Below are positions 37,211-50,600 of a DNA stretch of 64,000 nucleotides, one piece after another. The notes beneath the pieces were generated by a model. It worked only from the letters and a program-made list of their open reading frames with translations, ran no database searches and was not told the origin of the DNA. This stretch comes from Salarias fasciatus (taxonomy: Eukaryota > Chordata > Actinopteri > Blenniiformes > Blenniidae): positions 14,626,896-14,690,895 of the forward strand of contig NC_043755.1 in NCBI RefSeq assembly GCF_902148845.1, written 5' to 3'. How positions within the stretch are numbered: position 1 is the stretch's first letter; every line of letters begins with the position of its first letter. A program made the position numbers and the translations under genes.

Positions 37211-37754
37211 TTCTAAAGCATAGCCTGGTAGCCTCAAATTTGATATTTTATTTAATCAGTGAAATTCATATGTAACCCTAGACTGTTATTTCACATTGAA
37301 ATGTCTCTCTCACCATTGATTTTGTTAACTTAAAAGAGGGGTCATTTTATCAATTTCATTCTAAAGTGTTGTTTATTACGAGCCTGTGGTGAGAGGGTTA
37401 CATGTTTATTAAAGGTAATTCATTGCTTTTGTCTTTCAGATGTTTTCATTCAGAAAATACACTGCAGTACTAAAGAGAAATTACAGAACAGGTATATTTT
37501 AAAATCTAATTACCTTAAAAAAACTTTCCCAACACATTTTCTCAAGAACGACTACCAAATTACTGACAATATAGAATAAACTGTTCATGACATGAACAAT
37601 TCTTGTATTAATATTGGTCCGTGTGCAAAGGAAATTAAACCTCATACAGAAGACGACAGTAATTTCAATGTTACATCTGAAAACAAGTCAGCGTTCCTCA
37701 GTGCAGTTTGTGAGAGTTGAGAATTGATAAAATTTAAAATGGCATTGTTGTTAC
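37211..37754. other. intergenic, nothing recognised
   Basis: AT-rich DNA without a gene. Confidence 0.35.
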
Positions 37755-37975
37755 CATCATGCTGTTGACAGAGCAACACACACTCGCAATCACACCTATG
37801 TGCAATTTAGGGCAACCAGTTAACCTCACAAATGTTTTTGAACTGTAGGACTAAGGATAGGAACACATGGGGAGAACATGCAAACGTCACACAGACAGGC
37901 CTGGCCAGTATTTCTACCTTCTCACTGTGAGGCAACAGCACTAACCGCCGCCCCACTGTGCAGTTTGAAAAAAGA
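37755..37975 (-). repeat. third fragment of the dispersed repeat (see 6826 and 26355)
   Basis: In minus orientation it reads GCACAGTGGGGCGGCGGTTA, GTGCTGTTGCCTCACAGTGA, then GACGTTTGCATGTTCTCCCC and, after a gap, the TTAGGGCAACCAGTTAACC-type 3' part. Confidence 0.65.
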
Positions 37976-38041
37976 CTTGAAAATTCAGTCATAAACAGAC
38001 CTGGAAAATTTAATTTAAAAACATGACTTACTGGGTGATCA

Positions 38042-39268
38042 TCAATACGGGTTCATGGAGAAACGATCAACATCTTCGGCATCAACGGATCGTGCAGAAA
38101 ATGTATCAGCAGCTGTAGGAAAGACACAATACAGGTGTTTTAAATGATTCATGTAAAATATCTGACATAACTAATCATTCTTCACCAACACACAAAGTGG
38201 AACATTAGGACATAAGAAGTGCTTTTTAACACTGAGATGGCACAACAAGAATAATCATTTCCACTATGTTGTAATAACACTGAATTACACTGTAGATAAA
38301 TGACTGGTGTTCCACAAGATTTGGTTTAGGGACTTAAGTTATTTATACTTAATTTAAATTACACTGTTATAGTAGATATTGAGTTAAAATGTGTCATATT
38401 TGTGGCTCACACTGAAAAGATTAAAATGTATTACTGTTCTAGTTTAAAAAAAACAAACTAGGAAGGTATTTAGAAAAAGCTTGCATGTTGTTAATTTTTT
38501 CAAATGCGATACATGTCTAATATTTTGCATATTTTATATTTATATGATATGCATATTTCTATATGACTGTGTTGACATTTTGGGAAATGCACAGTTGCAT
38601 CTCATTAAATAAGAACATGATTTATATGCTGATTTATTCCAGAGAATCAAATCAAAACATTCATTCCACACAGGATGGCGTTGATCGCCTTGACTCTTGA
38701 CCTACCTTCATGCAATAACAACCACAAACAATCACATTAGCTCGCTCATGCAGTCATCAAAGGCATCGCTCATCTTCGGCGTGTGCTTAAAGTTTGGGTT
38801 TTATGCAGCCGGTGTCATTTAAAGTAGCTCCACTCCGAGGCTCGAACAACGAGCACGCAGGGTTAGCTGTGCGCTAGCTGGGATCTGACCACCATGCACC
38901 AACTGCCCGAGTCCCGACCGGCCATCTGAGAAGACTGGCTGCGAGAGAAAGCTACCACGAGGAGGAGACAGTTCAGGAGGAAGGCCGATTTTAAAAAAAA
39001 ATAAAAAGGAATATCCAACGTTTTAGAGGTAGCGACGGTGACCCATGAAGCAGCGAGCAGCAGCTTCGGTCCTGACACACTCACCGTGCACAGCAGCGCA
39101 GGCTTCTTCCTTCGCGGAGGACGCACAAAGAGAGGCAGCAGCTCGGCTCTCCAGGGAACCGGAGCTCTGCTCGGCCGTGGACAACTGTGATGCTGTGCCA
39201 GGAGGGAGACCACCGAGCAGACTGTTGAGGGGCTGCAGCAGCAGCAGCAGGCGCGGAGAGCGGTCCAT
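38042..39268 (-). CDS. candidate small two-exon gene, 84 aa, unrecognised
   Basis: Exon 1 39268-39085 starts MDRSPRLLLLLQPLNSLLGG and ends at a strong donor (GCACG|GTGAGTG). Exon 2 starts at 38112 after a good acceptor (TCTTTCCTACAG) and gives AADTFSARSVDAEDVDRFSM then NPY and a stop at 38044-38042. The phases match exactly. A second in-frame ATG lies three codons upstream at 39277. Exon 2 is followed 12 bases after the stop by another donor-like CCCA|GTAAGTC, so more non-coding exons may exist. The leucine-rich N-terminus could be a signal or targeting peptide. The exon 1 region is CpG-rich. No homology is recalled; it could be a non-coding RNA 5' end with a chance ORF. Confidence 0.33.
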
Positions 39269-39299
39269 GCGGCGCATGCGCACAACCGTCGGCAGGGAA

Positions 39300-39375
39300 A
39301 GGAAAAGGGAAAGATCTTCAGCGCCTTTTTTTCTTCTTCGTCGTCGTCTTCTTCTTCTTCTTCTTCTTTTGTGTG
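39300..39375 (-). repeat. CTT/GAA-rich simple repeat
   Basis: TTCTTCTTCG-type trinucleotide stretch upstream of the candidate small gene. Confidence 0.7.
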
Positions 39376-39471
39376 TGAAGCAGCAGCGTGTGCGCGCGGA
39401 GCAGTACCGACACCTACTCTACTGGAGGGCGTGGTGGGGTTGTCATGACACTGACGAACAAAACAGTGCGC

Positions 39472-39472
<1 letters not shown>

Positions 39473-39557
<85 letters not shown>
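39473..39557 (+). repeat. CA dinucleotide microsatellite, about 42 units
   Basis: Uninterrupted (AC)n of about 85 bases. It creates long open frames on both strands that are not genes. Confidence 0.97.
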
Positions 39558-39558
<1 letters not shown>

Positions 39559-39599
39559 GATGTGGTGGCAGGGTCCAACCATGAAGCAGTTCCTGCAGC

Positions 39600-40470
39600 G
39601 GTAAAAAACTAGAAGAAGAAGTAGTATCTGTTCTCCAGGGAGGAAGAAGGGTGGGGAGTGCACTAGTTGTTTAGTTTTAGTTATTTTCTGCTCTGTTTGT
39701 TTACTTGTTGGTTGCTTCTTTGGGATGTGGTGATTTGGGTTTATGGGGATGTGATTGGCTGGAAAAAAATACAGGAAGTAAACTGATGAACTGGAGGACT
39801 TAATGTTTTACTTCTTCCTACACCTTTGTGAGCATGTTAAGTTTTCATTTTCGTTTCATTCATTGTTTTGCTTGTATTGATAATGTCCATAATGTTTGAT
39901 ATAAAAAGCAAATCAAAACGCTCTGTGTCACACACTTTTGAATTAATTTTACCACTACAGTAACAATGGTTTCAGAGTGCATGTGCAGAACATGCACACA
40001 CAAAGATCACAGACATGTTTAAAAAGCATGGTGTGTGCTGCTGTAGGTAATGGAGGTGTATGTGCTCCCAGGTCAATACTAAACCTTATTGATATACTCA
40101 GTGATAGATTAGTAGCAAGAAGTAATTCTTCAAGTAATTCTTGCAGCGATCCAGTCACTGGAATAAACAATGTAGAAAGCACGACAGTTTAGAATCATGA
40201 TATTGTTTTGTTTTATTGTTTTCATCACTTTTTCTGTACAAGCTGGTGAAGTATTTCTGTTAAAAGATGATTTGATTTTTGCATTGTGATTTTGACACAT
40301 TACAGAAAACTAGACCGTTGTTGACCTCTATTGGTAGCTCTGGTAAACAGTGTAAAGGCTAGGGCTGAGCTTCTGGAGGATATGATTCTACCTGAACAGC
40401 TTGATGCACACCAATAACTCTGACCCAGTTTCTGCAGAAGAGCCAATAGGAGATAGGGCAGCTAAGCTTG
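39600..40470. other. intergenic, no gene seen
   Basis: AT-rich DNA with chance ORFs; no named repeat until the LINE. Confidence 0.4.
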
Positions 40471-40479
40471 CAGTAAAAT

Positions 40480-43390
40480 AATAACTTTAGTCTCTTCAGC
40501 CTAAAGCCAAACCTGTGAAGAACCCCACTTCCATTCATCCGACGAATGTCCGCTCCCTGGAGAATAAACTAGACTACCAACAACTGGATTTTGCAATAAA
40601 ATGAGAGGTGAAAAACTGCTGTGCTTCAATTCTGATGGAGATTTGGCTAAACTCGTCCATTCCCGATGCTACATTTACCCTGGAGTGGCTATCAAGATTC
40701 CGCCTGAACAGGATATGTGAACTGGCAAATCCTGGGGTGGAGGTTTGTGTACGTATCTCCCTAAACACCAACTGGACTAACAGTGACACCATCGTCCACA
40801 GTCATTGCTCTCCTCCTGACATCAAGTTTCTGACAGTGCAGATCATTCAACTTGCCTCAGTATTTTACCATAGTTAACCTCGTTTTCATCAGTGTCAGCA
40901 ACATCACTACCGGGGCCAACAACAAACTCTGTATGACTGGAGAAAGTACACTCTATGCTGAAAGCACAAACACGATATTTAGATTTGGTGATGCAGAGGA
41001 TCGAAGATCAACAAGAGTTAATACTCGGGGTGTCCTCAGATAGTCGACGTTTCGACGATTCGTTCGAAGGGGCCTGATTCGACTGCCAATCACGCAGTCG
41101 AAGCATCGAAAAAATGTGGTTATTAAACGAGGACCATTCCATTACAGCTGTATGGGGGTGCTGAATGACTGATTTTACATAGAATTGCTTGGTTTTTTTC
41201 CCCAAATAAACATGATATAAAGCCTATTTGATATACATGTTAGCCTATCAAATATACTGTGGAAAAATTTACTTAACTTGTAGTTTTATTCAATATTCTA
41301 TCTATTTAGTGTCTGTGAATCAACCACCATGGTGAGTGGCACAATCCCATTTTGCGCAGAGCTCCTTCACAGAGCAGCATCTCGGTGGTGATTTGGCTTA
41401 ACTTTAAAAGTCTTACAATGTCGGAAAAAACAGAACTTCAGACCAAGTCAAAGATGATCCAAAAAAAGTCAAATGCAAATTGTGTCCTTTCATATTACTT
41501 CACAACAACATGGCTTTCCACATTAAACGGGTAAGTAGCCAGATAATTGGGCTATTAAAAGACGGTTCTGTTACTCAATTCTCATTTTTAATGCGGACTT
41601 TTATTTCGTTTAATTGTAATATTTTAGGTTATTATTATATTATTATTTTTATTTATCTAAAAGGCTAATTCTATTTAATTTAGTGTTTGTTTTTGCATGG
41701 ATGTTGCGCTGCGAAACGGACCAACACAGTGCAATTAAGCCTTTCATTTAATTTGAGCAGATAATGTGAGAAACTGTTTAGCCAAAAAATGTGAGCTTAT
41801 CTGCAGAGATTATAGATCCAAATAAATAACATGCTTTAGCCCGTTTGTTAGAAGTGGGTTTGGTCATTTGAACTATACTTCATTTGTTTGATGTTTAGAG
41901 TTACCGACACTTTGTTCCAGTCTGTGTTTCAGTGTGTAGGAAAAAAATAAGTGTTGTTTTACCTGCCTGCGCTGTTTTGTTTTGTTTTTTTTTTTAATTA
42001 TATGTATTTTTTATTATTATTAGTGCAATCAGGGCCGGCTGTGGGTATAGGCGCCCCGACTCCGTGTGCTGTGTGAGCACCGCTCTGCATTGTGCTGCGC
42101 TGCTCTGACTCCCAGTGTAGGCACGCTCTGCAGCACCCCCCCACCCCGCCCTCCGCCAAACAAGATGATAGATTCGACTATCAGTCGACAATTGGCAGAA
42201 TCGGACGAATCAGATTCGACTATGGAAATTCTTAGTCGGGGACACCTCTAGTTAATGCATAAGGAAAGTAAAGCATGAACACAGACTCAAAATCCAGGAG
42301 TTACTGCATGACCCAAACAACACCAGGGATACGTGGCATGGCATACAACAACAAAGGAACCTAAGTTTCCTGCAAAAGGATGACAATGGTATCTTTAATG
42401 ACCTCAGCAATTTTTGGGGGGAGGTTTGTAGCGCTGAACACCACCCCAGCAAGGAAAACAGCACCACAGTGAGACGAGCAGGTGCTGCAGCTTGAAAGAG
42501 CTCATGTCCACATGACCTTGCAAAAGCAAAAAAAATCAGCAAGACAGGAGGACCAGATAATATTCCTGGGAAAATACTCAAGCAGTTTGAAGACCAGCTG
42601 ATCCCAGTTCTAACTGACATTTATAACTTCTCCCTGAACCAGGCAAATGGACCATCATGTTTGAAGCAGGCCACAAACATGTCAGTGTCAAAAAGGTCCT
42701 CCATAACCAGCTTAAGAGAATTTCCTCCCAAAGCAATGACAACTAAGAAATGCTTCAAGAGGCGGATAAAACAGCACACAACCTTACACTTCCCCTCCAC
42801 ATTCAACCAGCTCCGGTTTGCTTGCCAGCCCAACTGCTCCACAGAGGATGCAATTTCATCTGCAGTCCACCTGAGCCTTAACCAGGAGGGGAACAACACT
42901 CAGGCGCCATAGAGAGAACACTGACCAACAGCATCTCTCTCTGGTGCAGCAGCTGTTCAGCTGCAGACTGGGGGGGCCTCCAGGGAGTAGTGAGGCTGGC
43001 AGAGAGCATTAGCAGGACTTCTCTTCCTTCCATCAAGGACGTGGATACCAAACGCTGCGTATCATGAGCTAAAAACATCGGAGACTGCACACATCTGAAT
43101 CACGGATAGTGCACTCTAGACCACTGGCAGGAGGTACTGCAGCCTCAGGTGTAGAGCAGCCAGGCTGCCGACGCCGTCGCCATCATTAAGGTGAAAACAG
43201 AGACCCAGGAGGATCGTCTTCTCTCAAGCTCCTGGGACTGTGAACTCTGACCTCCAATCAGCACCTCACAAACACAATAGTCACATGACTGTGGGTACTG
43301 CAGCATTGCACATGCATATCATATTAACAGCATAGTCAATGTAGATCATCATACCTGCTGCATTCTGCACTGTCTGCACTCTATGGGCAT
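40480..43390 (+). mobile_element. decayed LINE, endonuclease to C-terminus, interrupted by a hAT element
   Basis: 40540-40870 aligns with the start of a LINE endonuclease ORF (NVRSLENKLD-like, then WLNSSIPDATFTLE, CSPPDIKFLTVQ). After the hAT insert the same element continues. 42260-42420 is the linker; 42510-42620 is SKTGGPDNIPGKILKQFEDQ-like followed by a TDIYNFSLNQ-like stretch; 42690-42900 is the RT start (KCFKRRIK, FNQLRFACQPNCSTEDAISS). 42960-43280 is the C-terminal and 3' region, with the middle of the RT missing. Many stops. Probably a CR1/Rex-group LINE; clade not certain. Confidence 0.6.
41025..42250 (+). mobile_element. hAT-type DNA transposon remnant nested in the LINE
   Basis: Terminal inverted repeats TCGGGGTGTCC (left) and TAGAGGTGTCC (right, read inverted), with subterminal TAGTCGA/TTCGAC motifs at both ends. 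Flanking 8-bp duplications GTTAATAC (41017-41024) and GTTAATGC (42251-42258) differ at one base. Around 41410-41545 a frame resembles the BED zinc finger exon of a hAT transposase (KVKCKLCPFILLHNNMAFHI) followed by a GTAAGT donor, but the catalytic domain is absent. A non-autonomous, deleted copy of 1226 bp. Confidence 0.75.
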
Positions 43391-43477
43391 GCCATTTTTT
43401 TGCCTCTTTGTGCTTCTGGCAAATTATAGTTTTTGTGAGTTTTTCTTTTGTATTTTTCCCCAGGGTCTACATATTTT

Positions 43478-43680
43478 TATGGGTGCTGTGGCTCGGCGGG
43501 AAGAGGGGGTTGTCTCTCAATCGGAAGATCACAGGTTTCAATTCCCTGTCTGTCCACACATTGAAAGGATGGACTGAGTGCTTTTCATGGCAGCCGTCTC
43601 TGTTGATGTTTGAATGGGTGAATGTCAATAATAAAGAATTTTAGGGGCTGCTCAAATGGTGGAAAAGCACTATAAGTGAA
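43478..43680 (+). repeat. SINE-like dispersed teleost repeat
   Basis: GCTGTGGCTCGGCGGGAAGA, TCAATCGGAAGATCACAGGT, then TGTCCACACATTGAAA, TGAATGGGTGAATG and GGAAAAGCACTATAAGTG. These are the head, body and tail landmarks of a very common fish repeat ending in a GCGCTATATAAGTG-like tail. Confidence 0.6.
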
Positions 43681-44110
43681 ATAATAATCAAATTCAGTAA
43701 AATAACTCACTGCAATATTATCACTTACTTTCACACTGTTAACTGTGTTTTTTTACATACCATTTGCCATTGCCACATGAAATAAGCTTGCAATACCACC
43801 CAAAAAACATGGCAAATGTGTACATGATTATTATTCAATCCATTTCCATCTTTCTACTGAGGACCCCTTTTCTAAAGATACTGAGGCACAACTAAATATA
43901 AAATAAAACACTTTGCACAATATCGATAAATTTCTTACTTCTAACTAGAAACATACTGTAGTTGCTCATGAGGCTCTCAAACCAAGAGTATTTATCAACA
44001 CACTTTGGCTTAAAGTTAGACATTCTGGTGACATGAGGCAAATTTTTCTTTATTGGCCCTTCTACATTTTGAGATTTCCCCAAACTACCCCATAAACAAA
44101 CAGTGCAGAT
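43681..44110. other. intergenic, no gene seen
   Basis: AT-rich DNA with no credible ORF. Confidence 0.4.
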
Positions 44111-44691
44111 TCTTTTTGTTGCTGATTTTATTCTTAAAATGAATGCATCAACACAAGTTTCCTAACAAAAGTAACAATCGCAAGTTGTGAAAACAATTTT
44201 CTTCAGAAGGAACTAGTAGATGTCTGTACAAGATACATTTAAAAAAAAATCCTTAACAGGAATAAAATGAAATGTACAAATTGGTCTACACTACAATTGC
44301 AGTATAGAAAATAGCAGAGAAATAAAATAACCACAGTCTATTTCACAAACTGTCAACAAAACTCTCCCAGACTATTCAAAAATGATCAGAAATCAGTCTG
44401 AATTCTGATAATTTTATGTTATATTTTCTCTGCATTCAAACAAAACTTACTTTTCCCAAACATTTATGAACATTATCAAAAAAAAATCCATGGTTACTTT
44501 GTTGTATGCAACTCCCACTATTAAAACCCAAAACAGGTATAATGCCATTAAAAGAAAAAAGAACAAAATGTCATGAGCCACATATACAACAGCATAAGGG
44601 TACATTAGGAGGCATAAGGCATGAAAAGGAATTCAGGATACTTTTGTTACAGTTCAGCCAGAAAAAGAAAGTCTGTGACATGTCGGAGCCA
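44111..44691 (-). other. probable 3' UTR of the giant zinc finger gene
   Basis: AT-rich tail after the stop codon at 44692. A minus-strand AATAAA (TTTATT near 44132-44137) is the likely signal. Confidence 0.4.
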
Positions 44692-47600
44692 TCAATGAGA
44701 GGACCCAGCATGAGTTTGTTGATGTTCCTCCAGTAGGTGAGGAAAAGCAAAGGCTTTGTCACATTCTGTACACTCATAAACCACCTCACCAACATGACTC
44801 TCCTGGTGCTGCCGAAGAAGAGACCACTGGCTGAATGACTTATAGCACATGTCACAGCGATAATCTCCAACCGCTCTCTCAGCATGCAGTCTCATATGTT
44901 CAGACAAATCCTGCTTCATACTGAAACGTGCGTTGCACTGACCACAGCTAAACCGTTTCGTTTGAGGCTGCTGTGTGTCTGAAACAGCAGCATTCTGACT
45001 GTGAATATGCTTGTGTCTGGTGAGGTAGCGCCTTCTGGCAAATGATTTTCCGCAAATCTCACACTTAAATGGCTTCTCGGCAAAATGGTCCATGTTTTGA
45101 TGTTCCAAAAGGCTGCTTTTGGAAGAGAACTGCTTTGAGCAAGCAGGGCAGTCGTACAACTCCTCTCCTGTAACATCAACCTCCTCTTCCTCATCTCCTT
45201 GATAGTAAGTATGACTTGATGGCTTTGAGAAGCTGGTCCCCACAGCTGTCTGCCATCGATGGGAGCAATTGTGTTTGTGTAAGGCATCATACCCTGAAAA
45301 GCTCTGACCACAGTCTGAGCATTTTACTGCAGCAGCTGGAGTCTGAGGAGAGACCCGATGGCCTTCCTCTTTTTTCTCAGTATGAGTCCTTTTTTCACAT
45401 TTATACGCACCATCTGGATGTGTAGGAAAGTGGTAAATAAGTTCAATACCACTGGGAAAACACTTGTGACAGACTGGACATATGAAAGTAGGTATAGGTC
45501 CCTCACCTTCATCGTCACTTTCACGCTTGATTTCTACTACAATATCATCAGGGTTGTTAAGATGGCTGAGGAAATCTTTTGTCGAATAAAAAGTAGTATT
45601 GCACTGATTACATGGATATGCATCGCTCGAAACTGATGACAGGTGGGTGCTTCTGTGTTTTTTCAGATGAGATGCATGAAGAAAATGTTTATCGCACTCT
45701 GAGCAAGAGTACGGCCGCTCTTTTGCTGCCATGCAGCCATGCTCTGAGAGGCCCTCTGGATCTCTGAAACGTTCATGACAAACACCACAGCGATACTTAA
45801 GTTCCGTGGAGTATCCCAATGAGCTTTCCGAAACTTGACTGGGCTGGTCTTGTTCTGTCTGTGAAACTCCAGGTAGGGCGCGATCATGAAAAATGGTGTG
45901 GCTTTTCCGGTGTTCAGCTCTACTGCTCTTGGAAACAAACACCTCATTGCATATGTCACATGGGAAGTTGTCTTCCTGGTGGGTGAACATGTGCTCTGTG
46001 AGCTGGGATTGACATTTGAAACTAATGTGGCATTTGGAACAACGATAGGGATGAATTTTGCCATGACTTTGTTTGTGTTTACGCAGTGCAAACAGAGAAA
46101 CAAAGCCCTTACCACATGTTGGACACTGGAATTCAGACTGGTGCATTCTCTGATGCTGCTGCAGTTGGGATGCCTGAAAAAAGCACTTGCCACACTCTTC
46201 ACATTCATGTGGTTTTTCACCCAGGTGACACAGCTGATGATCCTCAAGGTTTTCTGATGTTGTGAATGTCTTGCCACACACATGGCAGGGGAAGTATGGT
46301 GCCATGTCAGAGTCACTGTCCCCACTACCAATATTTTCGTCATTGTCACTTTCACCGCTTGTATTGGCTTTGTTGATGAGTTTTTGCACGTCACTGTCTT
46401 TTGCTTCCAATGTGTTTTTGGGTTCTCTCTGCTCATTCATGTGCCACTTTTTGTAATGTCTTACTAGAGATCTTTTGGACGCATACATTTTGCTGCAGAA
46501 TCGACAAGTAAATGCCTCATCCGCGTGTTCTTCACGGATATGATTGCATAAAGCTGGTCGTGTCAAAAACCGCTGATGGCACAGTTTGCAAGAATATGGT
46601 TTTTTTGGATCATGACAAGTCTTGTGATCTTCAAGTTCAGCCAAGGTGAAAAACATCTTGAAGCACTGAAGGCAGGAATGTTTCTTGCTAATTCCATGCA
46701 TCTTCATGTGCTTTTCAAGATTTGCTTGGTTTGCGCAAAACCGGCCACATCTTGTGCACGTATTGCGCTTCTTTTCTTGCTCCTGTCTTCCATGGTCTTC
46801 AAGGTGACTTATGAGCATGAGACCATCTGTGAATGTCTGATCACATTCTGAACATTGATACTGCACTTCCTTCTTCTCTCTGTTGGGCTCCGCGTTTGCT
46901 TCTGAATCATCGGAGGAATCATCAGTTAAGTTATCTTTGCAGGAGAAGTTGGTCTGCAAAACCCCACTACCAGTGGTTTCAGATCTTTCTTTGAATACAA
47001 GAACAGAGTCATTCACTGCAAAATCCAATGTTGCTTTCAAAGGACCTTCTGGTTGTGTGGTCGTTAAATCATTTTTTCTACACTTTCTGCTGTGATTTCT
47101 GAGGAGAGTTTTGTTTGCGAAGCATTTTTTGCACATTGTACAGGTGAAGGGGTTATGATTCTGGTGTGTACGCTGATGACCGGCTAGTCCAGCTTTATTT
47201 GCAAAAGATGTCTTGCAGTCAAAGCAGAAGAACTTTTTGGGGACCTCACTCTCAAGTGGTGAACCTCGTTCACTGGTTACCAAGGCATCATTACCGACGC
47301 TTTCATCACAACTTTCATCCCCAGTGTCTTCTTTATCGTTTGGAATATTAGACAAATGTTGCTGAAGGGGAGCAGTTGACGCTGGTGATTCCGTTGTTTC
47401 CTGCTTGTGCGAAGCCAAAAAATGCTCTTGGAGTTGTGAAAAAAGCAAAAAATGAGAACTGCAGTACGCACAGGAAAAGCCTTTAGGTGGGCTGACAGTG
47501 GTGGATTGCCGAGTCCGTTTAGGGGGTGATGTGGATGGGCCAGATGTTGTTGTACAACTTTTTTTGTGATTTTCAAGCTTGCTGGAAGGGAAAAAGCTTC

Positions 47601-50600
47601 CACATCTGTCACAGAGGGTGGTACTTTCCTGCTCTCTCATGGTACATTTTGGAAAATGACGGTGCAAATAATCCTTCCTGATAAACGTCTCATCACAATA
47701 CTTGCAGGAGTACGGCTTCTCTCCTGTGTGCAGGCGGATGTGCACTTCTAAGTGTGAGTTATTTGCGAAGACACGAGGGCAATAAGTACAGCCATACTTG
47801 TGCTTTTTGTTTTGGATGGGTTGGATCCTGTTTAGTATTCTGCTCATTCGAGGAAGATGTCCTGTCACATTTTCTGCCGCAGGATTAGTAGCATCAGGTG
47901 GAACAGCACTTCCTTGAATGGAGGATCTTCTGCACCTGTTTACCTTTCTGTGCTTTTTCAGAGATTTTTCATGGGAGAAGGCTGAACCACACCGTGAGCA
48001 CTTATATAACTTTGCAGTATGGAACATGGTGACATGTCGAGAAAGTTTGGACTGAGCAGAGAAGCTTCGAGTACAGACCTCACACTCAAATGTGTCCTTT
48101 TTTTCAGAAGGCTCGTTGCCAAACCTAATTTTCCAACCCTTGCCCACATCATCTAAACTGATTTTGGGAATGCAGACTTCCAAACGTCTTTTCCTGCCCT
48201 TACAACGAGACTGATGCACTTTCAAATGATCATACCTTGAGAAGCAGCCATCACAGGCTTTGCAGCGATATGGCTTCACTTCATTATGAGTAAGAATGTG
48301 ACGTCTTAGGGATCGTGCTTTCATGAAGGTCTTGGTGCAGAATTTACACTTATACTCTGCTTCGCTGTCAGCTTGAGAATGGCCAGCTGTCTTTTCAGCT
48401 GGAGGAATGTCTGATTGTTTATTCACAGCATCCCTTTTGGATTTTAACAGCCCATCTTTGCGAATGCCATCACAGAAAGCTTCATGCTGCATGCATGACG
48501 TTTGACTTCCAAATCTTTTACCACAGCGCATGCATGCATAGGGTTGTAAACCAGTATGTGAAACAAGATGTCTCAACTGGACTGATCTAAACCTAAATCT
48601 CTTTGGACAATGAGGGCATTTCAATGGAAGCAGCTTGTCTGTGCGGGACTGTGGAGTTGTTTCATTATCATTATCATCATTATCAACATCAGCATCAACA
48701 TCCTCGTCATCTTTGTCTGTCTGTGAAGTGCATTCAATGGAACTTTCAACAGGGGACAATAATAAGCTGTCATTGTTCTTGGTGATTCCAGGGCACTCAA
48801 TTTGATGTTGCTTGATTTTATTAAATCCATAGTACTGCCCACAAGGCGAGCATAGCTGCAGTGCATTTTTCTTGTGGGCAATGAGATGATTTCTCATGCG
48901 CATCTTCTTGGAGAATGTCCGTGGACAAATGGAGCAAAAATACCGATTTTTTGTCTTCGTGGGTGTGGTTGTGGCAAATTGCTGGGGGGTGGATGAACAT
49001 TTTTGGCTATGAAGTTTCAGGAACATGAGCCGATAAAACTGCTTTCCACATTGAGTGCATGAAAACGCTTTGTTTCCAGTATGTTGGAGCATATGTCGCA
49101 GTAAGTACTGGCGACAGGCAAAACCCTTTTCGCAAAACGGACACCGATTTGAAGAAGACCTCGATATATGTGTTAGACAGTGTTTCCTGAGCGTCTGAGC
49201 GTCATCAAATTCTTCGTTGCATAAAGAACAACGCAGCACATCAGAGTTTGTTTGCTCCTGCGATTCCAATAATTGCTCTGGCTTTGAGGATGGTGTTTCA
49301 TCAAGTTGAGATGCTTTATTTTCTTTGTGTTGGTGGGTAGTGAGATGTCTCAGGAGATATACTGGGTACTGGAACTGCTGTGGGCACTCTGGGCATTTGA
49401 GCAATCCTTTTTGAGGATGCTGGCTTCTGTGCTGGATGAGTTCCCCAATAGTAGGTAGAATTTTTCTGCACACAGTGCACTGTATCTTTTTCTGGTGAAC
49501 TCTTCTGTGACCAATCAGATGGTTACGTCTCTTGAATCCTCTGCCACATTCCAGACAGGAGTATGGTTTTTCACCCCGGTGCCTGACTTGATGGTTCTTC
49601 AGTGATTTCAATGAGCTAAAAAACTTTCCACAAAACTGACAATCCAAAACAAGACGTCTGTTTTCCTCAGTTGATTTCAAACTGTCTTCACTTTCTTCAG
49701 TCTTTGTACTACTTGATAAAGTCGGCTTTGATGGGACAGAAAAAACTGATTTCCTGTATCTGATCATTTTCCCAGAAAGTTTGTATAACTCATGTTTCTT
49801 TTTGTGTCTGTATTTCCCGGAAGCATGATAGAAAACTGCTGGGCAGAGACCACACTTGTATCGTGGCTCAGATTTGGCTGGTGAGGTTGGGAGTATGTGT
49901 TTTTTCTGTTCATTTTCTTTGGGCTGTGTTTTCTGTTTATGATCCTGTGGCAGTATTTTTTGTCCATTGCCTGTTTCCTGTGTAATGGGGATTTCTTTGT
50001 CTTTTGCAAGTCGACTAAGATATGCTCGCAGGCAAACGGTGTTAATGTGTCGGTATCGGTTGTGTGGTAAACTGAAAGTAGCATAACACAAGGGGCACTG
50101 ATAATTACCATTAACTTTCCTTTTGCCGCCATATATTGCATCTCTGACACAATCACGCAAGTGTCGAGCCCTGTTGTAGGAGTACTTGAAAATCCGAGGA
50201 CAAAGAGGACATTTGTGTTTTGTCGTTTTGATGTCGTGCTTCCTTTCACTGGCAAAATGTTTTAACAGCATTGAAACGCTCCTCATATTGTGTACAGCAT
50301 AGCGGTGCTTGTTCGCCTTTGCAACAGAGGGGTAACTTCTGCCACACATATAACATTGAGTTGTTTTGGCAATGTCAACAAGCTTCACAGAACATTTCCG
50401 AATCTTTGCAAATTTGTTGTCTTCGACTCTATTCTTTTGCAGTGGCATTTGATTTTTGCTGCCAACAGTGCCAGAATTTGCTTTACGAAGTAAGGTCTGC
50501 TTGCATCTCCCCGGAACTTTCTTGTGTTTGGTAAGAGCACAAGGTTGTGAAAAATACACACCACATCCATTACACCTAAATGGTGTTTTGCCAGTGTGAA

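Noticed and set aside
38863-39663. 266-codon minus-strand ORF and a 179-codon plus-strand ORF across the CA microsatellite
   Set aside because: Created by the (CA)n repeat and CTT-rich DNA; long runs of CV or TH residues, no domain.
43478-43570. tRNA gene (GTGGCTCGGCGGG and GGTTTCAATTCC resemble A and B boxes)
   Set aside because: Fits the head of a common dispersed SINE-like repeat; no complete cloverleaf with acceptor stem.
45663-46436. 257-codon alternative minus frame in the giant gene
   Set aside because: Out-of-frame shadow of tandem fingers.
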